Assembly: GCF_022346185.1 (NCBI RefSeq)
Contig: NZ_JAKRMS010000005.1
Span: 1 to 64,000, forward strand
Reading direction: 5' to 3'
From: Cellulomonas sp. ACRRI
GTDB taxonomy: Bacteria > Actinomycetota > Actinomycetes > Actinomycetales > Cellulomonadaceae
DNA: 64,000 nt
The position numbers and the translations under genes are program-made. Positions 33,779-41,576 of this stretch are shown in pieces. The notes under the pieces are model-generated. The model worked only from the letters and a program-made list of their open reading frames with translations, was not told the DNA's origin and ran no database searches. Positions within the stretch are counted from its first letter, which is position 1. Each line of letters opens with the position of its first letter.

Positions 33779-34735
33779 CTACTGAGTAATGACGTGTCCC
33801 GGAGCGCCGCTATAGGCCGAGAGCGCTCGTTCGCGAGAGTCCACGATCTCGTCCGCCATACGCCGCACAGCGCGGAAAAGCCAACGCTCGGCTGCTGACC
33901 CAGGGGTGTATGTGGCCTCGGCGATGCTATTCACGCGACCCTGTTCCTCTAGCAGTGCGGCATTATTGAAGTTCTCGTCCCCGGGCGCGTAAACACCCAG
34001 GGTCTTGCCGCCATTGGCGTTAACCACTGAGAAACTCGGAACGTCACTAGGGCCATCTGCAATATAGATCATATTCTTGATTGGGACTCGGCGCTGATCC
34101 GGAGGTATGACCGAGTTGACCGTGACTTCACCCGCATTGCCGAGGTTGATCCCCTTATTGATCTCGAATATCGCGCGCGTCTTGCTCGTGTTGTCGATCG
34201 TGTAGCCAATTTGTTCTAGGGTGTCCGAGTGTGCAGGCAGCTGCTGGAGAAAACCAGGAGGAGCAGCCTGTGGAAGAAGGTCGCACGCCCATACCCCCTG
34301 TACATGAGGAAATATCGCACTGCCTTCGATCATCGCCCTCAAGCCGGTCGATACGACGTAGTTCTCCAGCCGTATTTCGTGCTTGACGTAGCGCTCCTCG
34401 GTGGCCACCACCTGCGCGAGCCGTGCCAGAAAATCGGGCATGCCGGGCGCGAGTTCGATCCGGGCCCCGAGCTCGCGGAGTTTGGCGTTTGTCAGTCCGG
34501 AAAAGACGCCCGAGCGTACGTACGAGATGATGTGGTTGAGGTATACGTTGTCCTGAGAGACGCGGTCACCGCCGCGCGCGTAGTGAGCCGCTAGCGCGTT
34601 TACCTCCTCCCAAAATGTCTTCGGGTCGACGCCGTACTCATCGAACATCGGGTCCTGCATGTAGGAGTGCGTCAACGTCTTGTCGAAGTCCCAAATGATT
34701 GCAATGACATTCTGTGTGTAGATCGCAGGCGGCAT
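33779..34735 (-). CDS. HAD-superfamily hydrolase of foreign origin
   Basis: A 318-residue HAD hydrolase with a phosphoserine-phosphatase-like layout. Motif I is DFDKTLT (Asp16, Asp18), motif II the Ser/Thr in VVSTG, motif III the Lys in TSKTRAIFEINKG, and motif IV the acidic pair in YIADGPSDVPSF. All catalytic residues are present, so it is probably active as a phosphatase. A cap insert follows motif I. The substrate is unknown. Its ATG overlaps the stop of the 116-residue gene (TAATG), so translation is coupled. GC and codon use differ sharply from the surroundings, which suggests recent transfer. It ends 140 bp from the start of the GH92 gene. Confidence 0.8.
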   Translation of the reverse strand: MPPAIYTQNVIAIIWDFDKTLTHSYMQDPMFDEYGVDPKTFWEEVNALAAHYARGGDRVSQDNVYLNHIISYVRSGVFSGLTNAKLRELGARIELAPGMPDFLARLAQVVATEERYVKHEIRLENYVVSTGLRAMIEGSAIFPHVQGVWACDLLPQAAPPGFLQQLPAHSDTLEQIGYTIDNTSKTRAIFEINKGINLGNAGEVTVNSVIPPDQRRVPIKNMIYIADGPSDVPSFSVVNANGGKTLGVYAPGDENFNNAALLEEQGRVNSIAEATYTPGSAAERWLFRAVRRMADEIVDSRERALSAYSGAPGHVITQ

Positions 34736-35085
34736 TATGCGATCTCCGTAGCGGAGAATTGGACTCGCTCACCGGTCTCCCACCATCCCTGCAACTCCAT
34801 GCCTGACCCGCGAAGGAGTTCGTGCGCTTGTCCAATCAGGCCTATTGGTACTACTGCGCGACATGACCACTCCCGCGCCTGGTATGACTCGATGAGGGTG
34901 TCCCATTTCACGGAGCTCAATGCCTGAGTGAACACTTCGACCTGCTTGATAGACGCTACCTCCACGACCCCGAGGATCGATGTGCCACCTTCCGAGATCG
35001 TATGCGTCGAGCACTCCATGCCTGTGGCGTGCCATGCGGCCATTGCCGCAGTCATCACAGGCGACTGCTCGTACTCGACTTCCAC
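34735..35085 (-). CDS. small protein of unknown function, partner of the HAD hydrolase
   Basis: A 116-residue protein I do not recognise. It reads as a small alpha/beta domain: a beta-helix-beta start, ILGVVEVASIKQVEVFTQAL, WDTLIESYQAREWSCRAVVPI, then a last helix and strand (LLRGSGMELQGWWETG). There is no signal peptide or membrane segment. GTG 35085 is chosen because GGAGG lies 5 nt upstream; a longer frame begins at GTG 35097. It is the first gene of the two-gene low-GC unit, and a 12-bp inverted repeat lies about 30 bp ahead of it. The size and position fit a sensor, regulator or toxin/antitoxin-like partner, but this is inference only. Confidence 0.7.
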   Translation of the reverse strand: MEVEYEQSPVMTAAMAAWHATGMECSTHTISEGGTSILGVVEVASIKQVEVFTQALSSVKWDTLIESYQAREWSCRAVVPIGLIGQAHELLRGSGMELQGWWETGERVQFSATEIA

Positions 35086-35115
35086 GAGTGCCTCCACGGG
35101 TCTCGGAACCGTCCT

Positions 35116-35160
35116 GGATCACCCACGTTACCCACTTCGTTCCCGTTGCGTGGGTGATCC
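35116..35160. promoter_or_regulatory. 12-bp perfect inverted repeat upstream of the low-GC operon
   Basis: GGATCACCCACG at 35116-35127 and CGTGGGTGATCC at 35149-35160 are exact reverse complements, 21 nt apart. They lie just upstream of the 116-residue gene, where an operator would be expected. Centres are about three helical turns apart, fitting two regulator half-sites on one face or a stem-loop in the leader. Confidence 0.6.
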
Positions 35161-35266
35161 TGCACGTGTCCTTCTGACTTCAGTTTTTCTTGCCGACACT
35201 GCGCCGAATGGGCGATGCGGTTCCGAGGAGTTCATCTCGGAGGGTGTGGTTGCCGAGAGGGAGTGC

Positions 35267-35947
35267 ATGACCGAGGCGCTGCCGCTCCCGCCCGCCGGGT
35301 GGTACCCCGACGGGGTGACGCCCGGGGTGCTCCGCTGGTTCGACGGCGCGGGCTGGACCGAGCACACGGCGCCGGACCCGGCGGCGCGGGTGCCGGCGCC
35401 CGCCCCGGCGCCCGTCGCGGAGCCGGTCCCGGACGCCCCGGCGCACCGCCCGCCGGGCACCCACGCGGCGGCGGCCGCCGGGGCGCCGGCGCACGCCCGG
35501 CTCCCGGGCACCGCGGGGACCGCAGCCGGTCCAGGTGCCCTCGTCGGCGCGTCGTCGGTGACGAACCCGTACGCGCCGCAGCCCGCGGTCGGGGCCGTCG
35601 CCACCGGCGGCGCGTACGCCCCGGGCCACGCGCACGCCGCCGCGCCGGGCGGGCCCTGGTACCCCGAGCCGGAGCGTGCTCGCCTCGGTGCCGGCCCGCG
35701 CGACCCCGTGCACTGGCTGCTGCCGACCGGGCGGTCCTGGCAGTCGATCGTCGCCGGCTACGTCGGCCTGGTCTCGCTGCTGATCTGGCCGCTCGGCCCG
35801 GTCGCGATCGGGTTCGGCCTGTGGGCGGTGCGCCGGGGCGCGGCCGGCGGGCACGGCCGCGGGCGCGCGGTGTTCGCCGTCGTCGTGGGCACGGCCGCCA
35901 CCGGCCTGCTCACCTTCCTGCTCGCCTCGGGCGCCCTGACCGTCTGA
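35267..35947 (+). CDS. DUF2510 membrane protein
   Basis: A 226-residue protein. The N-terminal DUF2510 motif reads PAGWYPDGVTPGVLRWFDGAGWTEHT, followed by a long Ala/Pro/Gly-rich linker. Two membrane segments follow (about 160-182 and 200-222) with GFGLWAVRRGAAGGHGRGRAV between them, a DUF4190-like arrangement. DUF2510 is common at the N-terminus of actinobacterial membrane proteins; its function is unknown. ATG 35267 has GAGAGGGAG upstream as ribosome binding site. It borders the low-GC island. Confidence 0.8.
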   Translation: MTEALPLPPAGWYPDGVTPGVLRWFDGAGWTEHTAPDPAARVPAPAPAPVAEPVPDAPAHRPPGTHAAAAAGAPAHARLPGTAGTAAGPGALVGASSVTNPYAPQPAVGAVATGGAYAPGHAHAAAPGGPWYPEPERARLGAGPRDPVHWLLPTGRSWQSIVAGYVGLVSLLIWPLGPVAIGFGLWAVRRGAAGGHGRGRAVFAVVVGTAATGLLTFLLASGALTV

Positions 35948-35966
35948 GCGCGGGCGCGCAGGCGCT

Positions 35967-35998
35967 CGCCCGGGCCCACCGCGACGGCGGCCCGGGCG
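35967..35998. terminator. bidirectional hairpin between DUF2510 and OYE genes
   Basis: CGCCCGGGCC and GGCCCGGGCG pair over a 12-nt loop, between convergent genes. No T-run. Confidence 0.55.
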
Positions 35999-36009
35999 GG
36001 CGTCCGTGC

Positions 36010-37134
36010 TCAGCCCCAGGAGCCCCGGGCGTACTGCACCGGCCACCCCGTCGGCTGCCCCGGGAGCACGGTCGCGGCGGCGTCCCCGGCGTGGTCGAGC
36101 GTCGGCGTCTTGTCGTCCAGCGCGTGCGCGGCGCGCAGCGGCCAGTGCGGGTCGAACAGCGCCGGTCGGCCCAGCATGACGACGTCGGCGGAACCGTCGG
36201 CGAGCACCTGCTCCGCCTGCTCCGGGGTGGTGATGAGACCGACGGCGGAGGTGGCGATCCCGGCGGTCTCGCGGATCGTGCGGGCGGCCGGCACCTGGTA
36301 GCCCGGGCCGACCGGGATGCTCGCGTGCACGTTGCCGCCCGAGGAGACGTCGACCAGGTCGACCCCGTGCTCCCGCAGCCAGACGGCGACCTGCGCGACG
36401 TCCTCGACGGTCAGGCCGCCCTCGGTCCAGTCGGTGGCGGACACGCGCACCAGCAGCGGGCGGTCGTCGGGCAGCACGGCGCGGACGGCGTCGACGGTGT
36501 CGAGCAGCAGCCGGGCGCGCCCGGCGAGGTCACCGCCCCAGGCGTCGTCGCGGTGGTTCGACAGCGGGGACAGGAACTGGTGCAGCAGGTAGCCGTGCGC
36601 GGCGTGCACCTCGACCAGGTCGAACCCGGCGTCCAGGGCGCGCCGGGTGGCGGCCGCGAACTGCCCGGGCACGGCCGCGACCTGCTCCGGGGTCATCTCC
36701 CGCGGCGCGGCGTACCCGTCGAACGCGACGGCGGAGGGGGCGACGGTGTCCCAGCCGCCGCCGGCCGCGGGCACCGTGCCCGCGCCCTCGCCGAAGCCGC
36801 GGTAGGTCGACGCCTTGCGGCCGGCGTGCGCGAGCTGCACGCCCGCGACGGCACCGCGGCTGCGGACGAAGTCGGTGATCCGGCGCCAGGCCACGACGTG
36901 CTCGTCGCCCCAGATGCCGACGTCCTCGGGGGAGATCCGGCCCTCGGGGACGACCGCGGTCGCCTCGGCGAGCACGAGGCCGAACCCGCCGACGGCCCGG
37001 GCGCCGAGGTGTGCGAGGTGCCAGTCGGTGGGCACGCCGTCGCCGGCCGCCGAGTACTGGCACATCGGCGCCAGCCAGACCCGGTTCCGGAACGTGGTGC
37101 CGCGCAGCGTCAGGGGGCTCATCAGGAGGCTCAC
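36010..37134 (-). CDS. NADH:flavin oxidoreductase, Old Yellow Enzyme family (YqjM-like)
   Basis: A 374-residue FMN-dependent ene-reductase. It starts with a variant of LFSPLTLRG, then NRVWLAPMCQYSA with the Cys that tunes the flavin in YqjM-type enzymes. VQLAHAGRKAS has the conserved His and Arg; VEVHAAHGYLLHQFLSPLSN has the HxxH substrate-binding pair and the Tyr; VDVSSGGN and DVVMLGRPAL bind the flavin phosphate. Family members reduce activated C=C bonds with NAD(P)H, often in response to electrophile or oxidative stress. GTG 37134 matches the usual N-terminus; ATG 37122 is an alternative. It is a single-gene unit. Confidence 0.9.
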   Translation of the reverse strand: MSLLMSPLTLRGTTFRNRVWLAPMCQYSAAGDGVPTDWHLAHLGARAVGGFGLVLAEATAVVPEGRISPEDVGIWGDEHVVAWRRITDFVRSRGAVAGVQLAHAGRKASTYRGFGEGAGTVPAAGGGWDTVAPSAVAFDGYAAPREMTPEQVAAVPGQFAAATRRALDAGFDLVEVHAAHGYLLHQFLSPLSNHRDDAWGGDLAGRARLLLDTVDAVRAVLPDDRPLLVRVSATDWTEGGLTVEDVAQVAVWLREHGVDLVDVSSGGNVHASIPVGPGYQVPAARTIRETAGIATSAVGLITTPEQAEQVLADGSADVVMLGRPALFDPHWPLRAAHALDDKTPTLDHAGDAAATVLPGQPTGWPVQYARGSWG

Positions 37135-37235
37135 GTGAGCATCGAACCGCGCGCACGACCGGCGTCATCCCGTCCGGACGCGCACGTGACGCATGTCACA
37201 GCCGGCCGGTGCGGCCCCGGGTGTGCGCCCGGGCG

Positions 37236-38234
37236 TCAGTGCGCGGCGTCGAGCCAGGCGAGCAGGACGTTGCCGACCGTCAGCAGGCCGAGGACCAGCA
37301 GCCCGACGCGCAGCAGCCCGTCGCCGACCGCGCCGCGCGGCGCCGCGGTCGAGGGGCGGTCCGGCCCGTCCTCGTGCTGGCCGGCGTGCAGGCCGCCGAC
37401 CTCCCGGTTGGCGGGCTGCGTGTACCGGGGCGGGCCGCCGGCGCCGGGCCGGTCGTCCGTCGCCGCCGCGACCTCGCCGTCCGTCGACCCGTCCGTCGAC
37501 CCGGCCGTCGGCCCGTCCGGCGGCGCGCCCGGCTCCCGCGGGCCCGCCGCGCGCGCGTCGGGCTGCCAGACGGCGGGCGGTCGGAACACGTCGTCCACCG
37601 TGAGCTGCTCCGGGCTGGCGGGCCCGCCGAGCTCGGCGGCCAGGTACTGGGCGACCAGCGCCACGTCGTCCGCGGAGAAGACCGTCTCCAGCGCCGCCAG
37701 GTGGGCCGCGAGCTGCGGCTCGCCCACCACCGTCGCCCCGCCCCGGACCGCGGCGGGGTCCAGGTCGCGCCCCGCGAGCGACACCACCGCGCGGACGGCC
37801 CGTCGGTGGGCCGGGGCGAGCAGCGCGGTGACGGCACCCGCCGCGTCCGCGACCGCCGCCACGTCGGCCGTGCGGCCGTAGCCGCGGTGCCGCAGGGTGC
37901 CGTCCTGCGCGGTGACCTCGCCGGTCCAGCGCAGCGTCTCGACGACCACCACGCCGCCGTGCCCGACGGCGACGTGCTCGACGGTCGCGTCCGTGCTGCC
38001 GGGTCGGTGCAGGTCGCGCAGCACCGTCCACCCGGCGGCCTCCGCCGCGGCGAGGGCCTGCCGGGTGCCCGCCAGGTCGGCGGCGTCGGTCAGCCAGGCG
38101 TCGAACCAGTCGTCGGACCGGTCGGCCTCGGGGCGCGCGGAGGGCACGCCGGCCGCCCTGCGTGCCGCCGTGCGCCACAGCCCGCGGCGGCGCGTGCGCC
38201 GCGCGGTCGGCTCGGTGCCGATCCCCTGCTCCAC
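37236..38234 (-). CDS. NERD-like domain protein with C-terminal membrane anchor
   Basis: A 332-residue protein. Residues about 75-115 read like a NERD (nuclease-related) domain: a strand VLRDLHRPGSTDATVEHVAVGHGGVVVVETLRWTGEV. The catalytic Lys expected after the Asp (D-x-K) is missing, since the sequence has ETLRW, so nuclease activity is doubtful. A Pro/Asp/Thr-rich region with short tandem STDG units follows, then one C-terminal membrane segment (about 305-328). The function is unknown. GTG 38234 is the only start near the conserved part. It diverges from the VOC gene. Confidence 0.65.
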   Translation of the reverse strand: MEQGIGTEPTARRTRRRGLWRTAARRAAGVPSARPEADRSDDWFDAWLTDAADLAGTRQALAAAEAAGWTVLRDLHRPGSTDATVEHVAVGHGGVVVVETLRWTGEVTAQDGTLRHRGYGRTADVAAVADAAGAVTALLAPAHRRAVRAVVSLAGRDLDPAAVRGGATVVGEPQLAAHLAALETVFSADDVALVAQYLAAELGGPASPEQLTVDDVFRPPAVWQPDARAAGPREPGAPPDGPTAGSTDGSTDGEVAAATDDRPGAGGPPRYTQPANREVGGLHAGQHEDGPDRPSTAAPRGAVGDGLLRVGLLVLGLLTVGNVLLAWLDAAH

Positions 38235-38313
38235 ACGGGACCTATCGACACGCAGGGGCGGGATGCTGAGCGGAACGGCGCATCCGGTGGTCCCACGGGG
38301 GGAGCGCCGGTTC

Positions 38314-38319
38314 TAGGCT
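38314..38319 (+). promoter_or_regulatory. -10 element (TAGGCT) of the VOC gene
   Basis: TAGGCT lies 6 nt before GTG 38326; leaderless start likely. Confidence 0.45.
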
Positions 38320-38325
38320 CGGCGC

Positions 38326-38715
38326 GTGGCCGCCCTGCGCGATGTCGTCGTCGACTGCCGGCACCCCGCCTCGCTCGCGCGCTGGTGGGCGGGGACGCTC
38401 GACGGCTACCGGGTGGCGCCGTACGACGAGGCCGAGCTCGCCCGGCTCCGGGCACAGGGGATCGAGGACCCGGAGGACGACCCGACGGTGCTGGTCGAGC
38501 CGGAGGAGCCGGGTGCCGGACCGCGGATCTGGTTCCAGCGCGTCCCGGAGCCCAAGACGGCGAAGAACCGCGTGCACCTCGACCTCACCGTCCCGGACCT
38601 GGCCGCGGGCGTGGCGGCCCTGGTGGCCCGCGGCGCGACGGTCGTCGCCGACCACGGCGCGTGGGTGGTCCTGGCCGATCCCGAGGGCGACGAGCTCTGC
38701 GTCTTCCCGGCCTGA
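38326..38715 (+). CDS. VOC-family (glyoxalase-like) protein
   Basis: A 129-residue two-module VOC protein. It starts LRDVVVDCRHPASLARWWAGTLDGYRV and has the middle block PRIWFQRVPEPKTAKNRVHLDLTVPDL, typical of the actinobacterial glyoxalase-like group. The end, VLADPEGDELCVFP, is the usual second module end. Metal ligands cannot be fixed from the sequence; many members bind small molecules or drugs without catalysis. GTG 38326 is supported by the promoter. A strong terminator follows. Confidence 0.85.
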   Translation: MAALRDVVVDCRHPASLARWWAGTLDGYRVAPYDEAELARLRAQGIEDPEDDPTVLVEPEEPGAGPRIWFQRVPEPKTAKNRVHLDLTVPDLAAGVAALVARGATVVADHGAWVVLADPEGDELCVFPA

Positions 38716-38730
38716 CCGCTGCCGGGACGA

Positions 38731-38776
38731 CGCAGGGGGCGCGCCCCGGGGTGTCCCCGGGTGCGCGCCCCCTGCG
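38731..38776. terminator. strong bidirectional hairpin terminator
   Basis: CGCAGGGGGCGCG and CGCGCCCCCTGCG form a 13-bp perfect stem extended by a 7-bp inner stem over a TGT loop. It separates the convergent VOC and peptide-transporter genes. Confidence 0.75.
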
Positions 38777-38789
38777 GGTGCCGCGGGCG

Positions 38790-40511
38790 TCAGGCCAGGG
38801 CCCGCCACGCCTCGCGTCGACGGGCCTGCTCGTCGGGGTCGGGGACCGGGAGGCTCGCCAGCAGCCGCCGGGTGTACTCCTCGCGGGGCGCGCCGAGCAC
38901 CTCCTCGCCGGTGCCCTCCTCGACCAGCCGGCCGCGGTGCAGCACCGCGATCCGGTCGGCGAGCAGGTCCACCACCGCGAGGTCGTGGCTGATGAACAGG
39001 CACGCGAACCCGAGCTGCTCCTGCAGCTCCGAGAACAGCTCGAGCACCCGCGCCTGCACCGACACGTCGAGCGCCGAGGTGGGCTCGTCGGCGATCAGGA
39101 GCTCGGGGTCGAGCGCGAGCGCCCGGGCGAGCGACGCGCGCTGGCGCTGGCCGCCGGACAGCTCGTGCGGGAACCGGTCGCCGTAGGACCGCGGCAGCTG
39201 CACGGACTCCAGCAGCTCGTCGACCCGCGCCCGCGCGGCCCGGGCGTCGCGCGCCCGGCCGTGCACGACCAGCGGCTCGGCCACGCACTCGGCGATGGTG
39301 AGCAGCGGGTTGAACGACGTCGCCGGGTCCTGGAACACGAACCCGATGCGCGGACGCACCGGTCGCAGGGCGCGCTCGCGCACCCCGTTCATCTCCAGCC
39401 CGAGGACCTGGAGCGAGCCGCCGGTGACCCGGGTGAGGCCCGCGATCGCCCGCCCGATGGTGGTCTTGCCGGACCCGGACTCGCCGACCAGGCCGACGAC
39501 CTCGCCCGGCCGGATGGCGAGCGAGACCCTGTCGACCGCCCGGAACCCGGGCTGCCGCAGCCGCCCGGGGTAGACGATCTCCAGGTCGCGCGCCTCGACC
39601 ACCGGCGCCTGGTCCGCCCAGCCCGCGGGCCGGGCGGCGGCCCGGGCGCGGGCGTGCGCGCCGCCCCCGCCGATCCGCGGCACGGCGTCGAGCAGCGACC
39701 GGGTGTACTCGTGCTGCGGGGCGCCGAACAGGTCGCGCACCGGCGCCTGCTCGACGATCTTCCCCTGGTACATCACGGCCACGCGGTCGGCGAGGTCGGC
39801 CACGACGCCCATGTTGTGCGTGATGAGCACGATCGCGGCGCCGAACTCGTCGCGGCAGCGCCGGAGCAGGTCGAGGATCTCGGCCTGCACGGTCACGTCC
39901 AGGGCGGTGGTGGGCTCGTCGGCGATGATCACGCCGGGGTCGAGCACGAGCGCCTGGGCGATGACGATGCGCTGCTTCTGCCCGCCGGAGAACTGGTGCG
40001 GGTAGTGGTCGATCCGGCGCTCCGGGTCGGGGATCCCGACGCGGCGCAGGATGTCGACGGCCTTCGCCCGCGCCTCGGCCCGGCCGATCTTCTGGTGGGC
40101 CCGCAGGCCCTCGACGATCTGCCAGCCGACCGGGTAGACCGGGTTGAGCGCGGTCGACGGCTCCTGGAACACCATGGCGGCGTCCCGGCCCCGCACCTGG
40201 CGGAGCGCCGCGCCGTCGAGCGCGACCACGTCGCTGCGGACCGCGCCGTCCCGCGAGGACAGCACGACGGCGCCCCGGGTGGTCGCGGTGGACGGCAGCA
40301 GGCCGAGCAGCGTCTTGGCGGTCACCGACTTGCCGGAGCCGGACTCGCCGACGACGGCCAGCACCTCCCCGGCGGCGACGGTGAGCGAGACGCCGTCGAC
40401 CGCGCGCACGTCGCCGGCGTCGGTCGCGAAGGACACCGACAGGTCGGTGATCTCGACGACCGGCTCGGCCGAGGCGCCCTGGTGCGGCGTGGTGTCGATG
40501 CGTGCGGTCAT
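38790..40511 (-). CDS. dipeptide/oligopeptide ABC transporter, fused ATPases (DppD-DppF type)
   Basis: A 573-residue protein with two complete ABC ATPase domains. The first half is DppD/OppD-like: Walker A GESGSGKSVT, signature FSGGQKQR, Walker B IADEPTTALD. The second half is DppF/OppF-like: Walker A GESGSGKTT, signature LSGGQRQR, Walker B IADEPTSALD. A Pro/Ala linker joins them near residue 285. Together they drive import by the two permeases encoded directly upstream. The normal arrangement is two separate genes; the fused form is known in several bacteria. ATG 40511 overlaps the stop of the permease gene by 4 bp. It is the last gene of the operon. Confidence 0.9.
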   Translation of the reverse strand: MTARIDTTPHQGASAEPVVEITDLSVSFATDAGDVRAVDGVSLTVAAGEVLAVVGESGSGKSVTAKTLLGLLPSTATTRGAVVLSSRDGAVRSDVVALDGAALRQVRGRDAAMVFQEPSTALNPVYPVGWQIVEGLRAHQKIGRAEARAKAVDILRRVGIPDPERRIDHYPHQFSGGQKQRIVIAQALVLDPGVIIADEPTTALDVTVQAEILDLLRRCRDEFGAAIVLITHNMGVVADLADRVAVMYQGKIVEQAPVRDLFGAPQHEYTRSLLDAVPRIGGGGAHARARAAARPAGWADQAPVVEARDLEIVYPGRLRQPGFRAVDRVSLAIRPGEVVGLVGESGSGKTTIGRAIAGLTRVTGGSLQVLGLEMNGVRERALRPVRPRIGFVFQDPATSFNPLLTIAECVAEPLVVHGRARDARAARARVDELLESVQLPRSYGDRFPHELSGGQRQRASLARALALDPELLIADEPTSALDVSVQARVLELFSELQEQLGFACLFISHDLAVVDLLADRIAVLHRGRLVEEGTGEEVLGAPREEYTRRLLASLPVPDPDEQARRREAWRALA

Positions 40512-41575
40512 CGGGCCGCCTCCGTCCCGGGCTCGAGGCCCTCCAGACCGCCGGGGGCGGTCAGCGCGCCGCCGGGGACGACCGAGGTCGCGGCGACGTC
40601 ACCGGTCACGTCGGCCGACGCACGGCGGGTGCGCAGGCGCGGGTCCGCCAGGTCGTTCAGGGACTCGCCGACCAGCGTGATGCCCAGGACGGACAGCACG
40701 ATGGCGAGGCCCGGGAACACCGAGGTCCACCAGATGCCCGACGTGACGTCGGCGATGGCGCGGTTGAGGTCGTAGCCCCACTCGGCGGCCTGGGTCGGCT
40801 CGATGCCGAACCCGAGGAAGCCGAGCCCGGCGAGGGTCAGCACGGCCTCGGACGCGTTGAGCGTGATGATCAGGGGCAGCGTGCGGGTCGCGTTGCGCAG
40901 CACGTGCTTGGTCATGATCCGGGTGTTGCTCGCGCCGATGACGCGGGCCGACTCGACGAACGCCTCGGACTTGATCCGGATCGTCTCGGCGCGCACCACG
41001 CGCAGGTACTGCGGCGTGAACACGACGGTGATCGAGAGCGCGGCGGCGAGGACGCCGCCCCACATGTCGGACTGGCCGCCGCTGATGACGATGGCGAGCA
41101 CGATCGCGAGCAGCAGGGACGGGAACGCGTACACCGCGTCCGCGACCACGACGAGCACCCGGTCGAGCCAGCCGCCGAAGTAGCCGGACACGAGGCCGAG
41201 CAGCACGCCGATGAACAGCGAGGCCGCGATGGCGATGATCATGACGAGCAGCGCGGTGCGCGACCCGTAGATCACGCGGGACAGCACGTCGAAGCCGCCG
41301 ACCGTGGTGCCGAGCCAGTGCTCGGCCGAGGGCGGCTGCTGGGCGCCGAACGGGCCGTCCGCGTCGCGCAGCTGGTTGAAGCCGTACGGCGCGAGCAGCG
41401 GCGCGAGCAGGGCGGTGAGGACCAGCAGGCCGGTGAGCACCAGGCCGGCGATGAGCATGCCGCGCTGGAGGCCGACGCTCTGCCGGAGCTGGTGCACGAC
41501 GGGCAGCCGGCGCCAGCCGCGCCGGGGCGTCGTGGCGGCCGGGGCCTCGGGGGCGGTGGCGGGGGTGGTCGCCAT
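40508..41575 (-). CDS. dipeptide/oligopeptide ABC transporter permease, DppC type
   Basis: A 355-residue membrane protein with the BPD_transp_1 fold and about six membrane segments. The EAA-type loop that contacts the ATPase is in EAFVESARVIGASNTRIMTKHVLRN. It has the DppC N-terminal domain, with an extracytoplasmic part that includes HWLGTTVGGFDVLSRVIYG. It pairs with the DppB-type permease encoded just upstream. An 80-residue cytoplasmic C-terminal tail is longer than usual. The start ATG 41575 directly abuts the dppB stop. Confidence 0.9.
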   Translation of the reverse strand: MATTPATAPEAPAATTPRRGWRRLPVVHQLRQSVGLQRGMLIAGLVLTGLLVLTALLAPLLAPYGFNQLRDADGPFGAQQPPSAEHWLGTTVGGFDVLSRVIYGSRTALLVMIIAIAASLFIGVLLGLVSGYFGGWLDRVLVVVADAVYAFPSLLLAIVLAIVISGGQSDMWGGVLAAALSITVVFTPQYLRVVRAETIRIKSEAFVESARVIGASNTRIMTKHVLRNATRTLPLIITLNASEAVLTLAGLGFLGFGIEPTQAAEWGYDLNRAIADVTSGIWWTSVFPGLAIVLSVLGITLVGESLNDLADPRLRTRRASADVTGDVAATSVVPGGALTAPGGLEGLEPGTEAAR

Positions 41576-41576
41576 G

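Larger units (their letters stand above)
33749..35250. other. low-GC island with foreign base composition
   Basis: GC drops to roughly 55% between the GH92 and DUF2510 genes and returns to over 70% on both sides. Codons such as TTG, AAT, ATT and AGA appear that are almost absent elsewhere. It holds exactly two genes, transcribed together. No tRNA, integrase, transposase or convincing flanking repeat is visible. Confidence 0.75.

Noticed and set aside
34638-35122. Two further small minus-strand frames inside the low-GC island
   Set aside because: They lie in other frames over the HAD and 116-residue genes and lack ribosome sites.
33755-35160. GGTGATC copies at both ends of the low-GC island as attachment or target-site duplication
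   Set aside because: Only 7 bp long, and the right copy belongs to the longer inverted repeat; no integrase or transposase is present.
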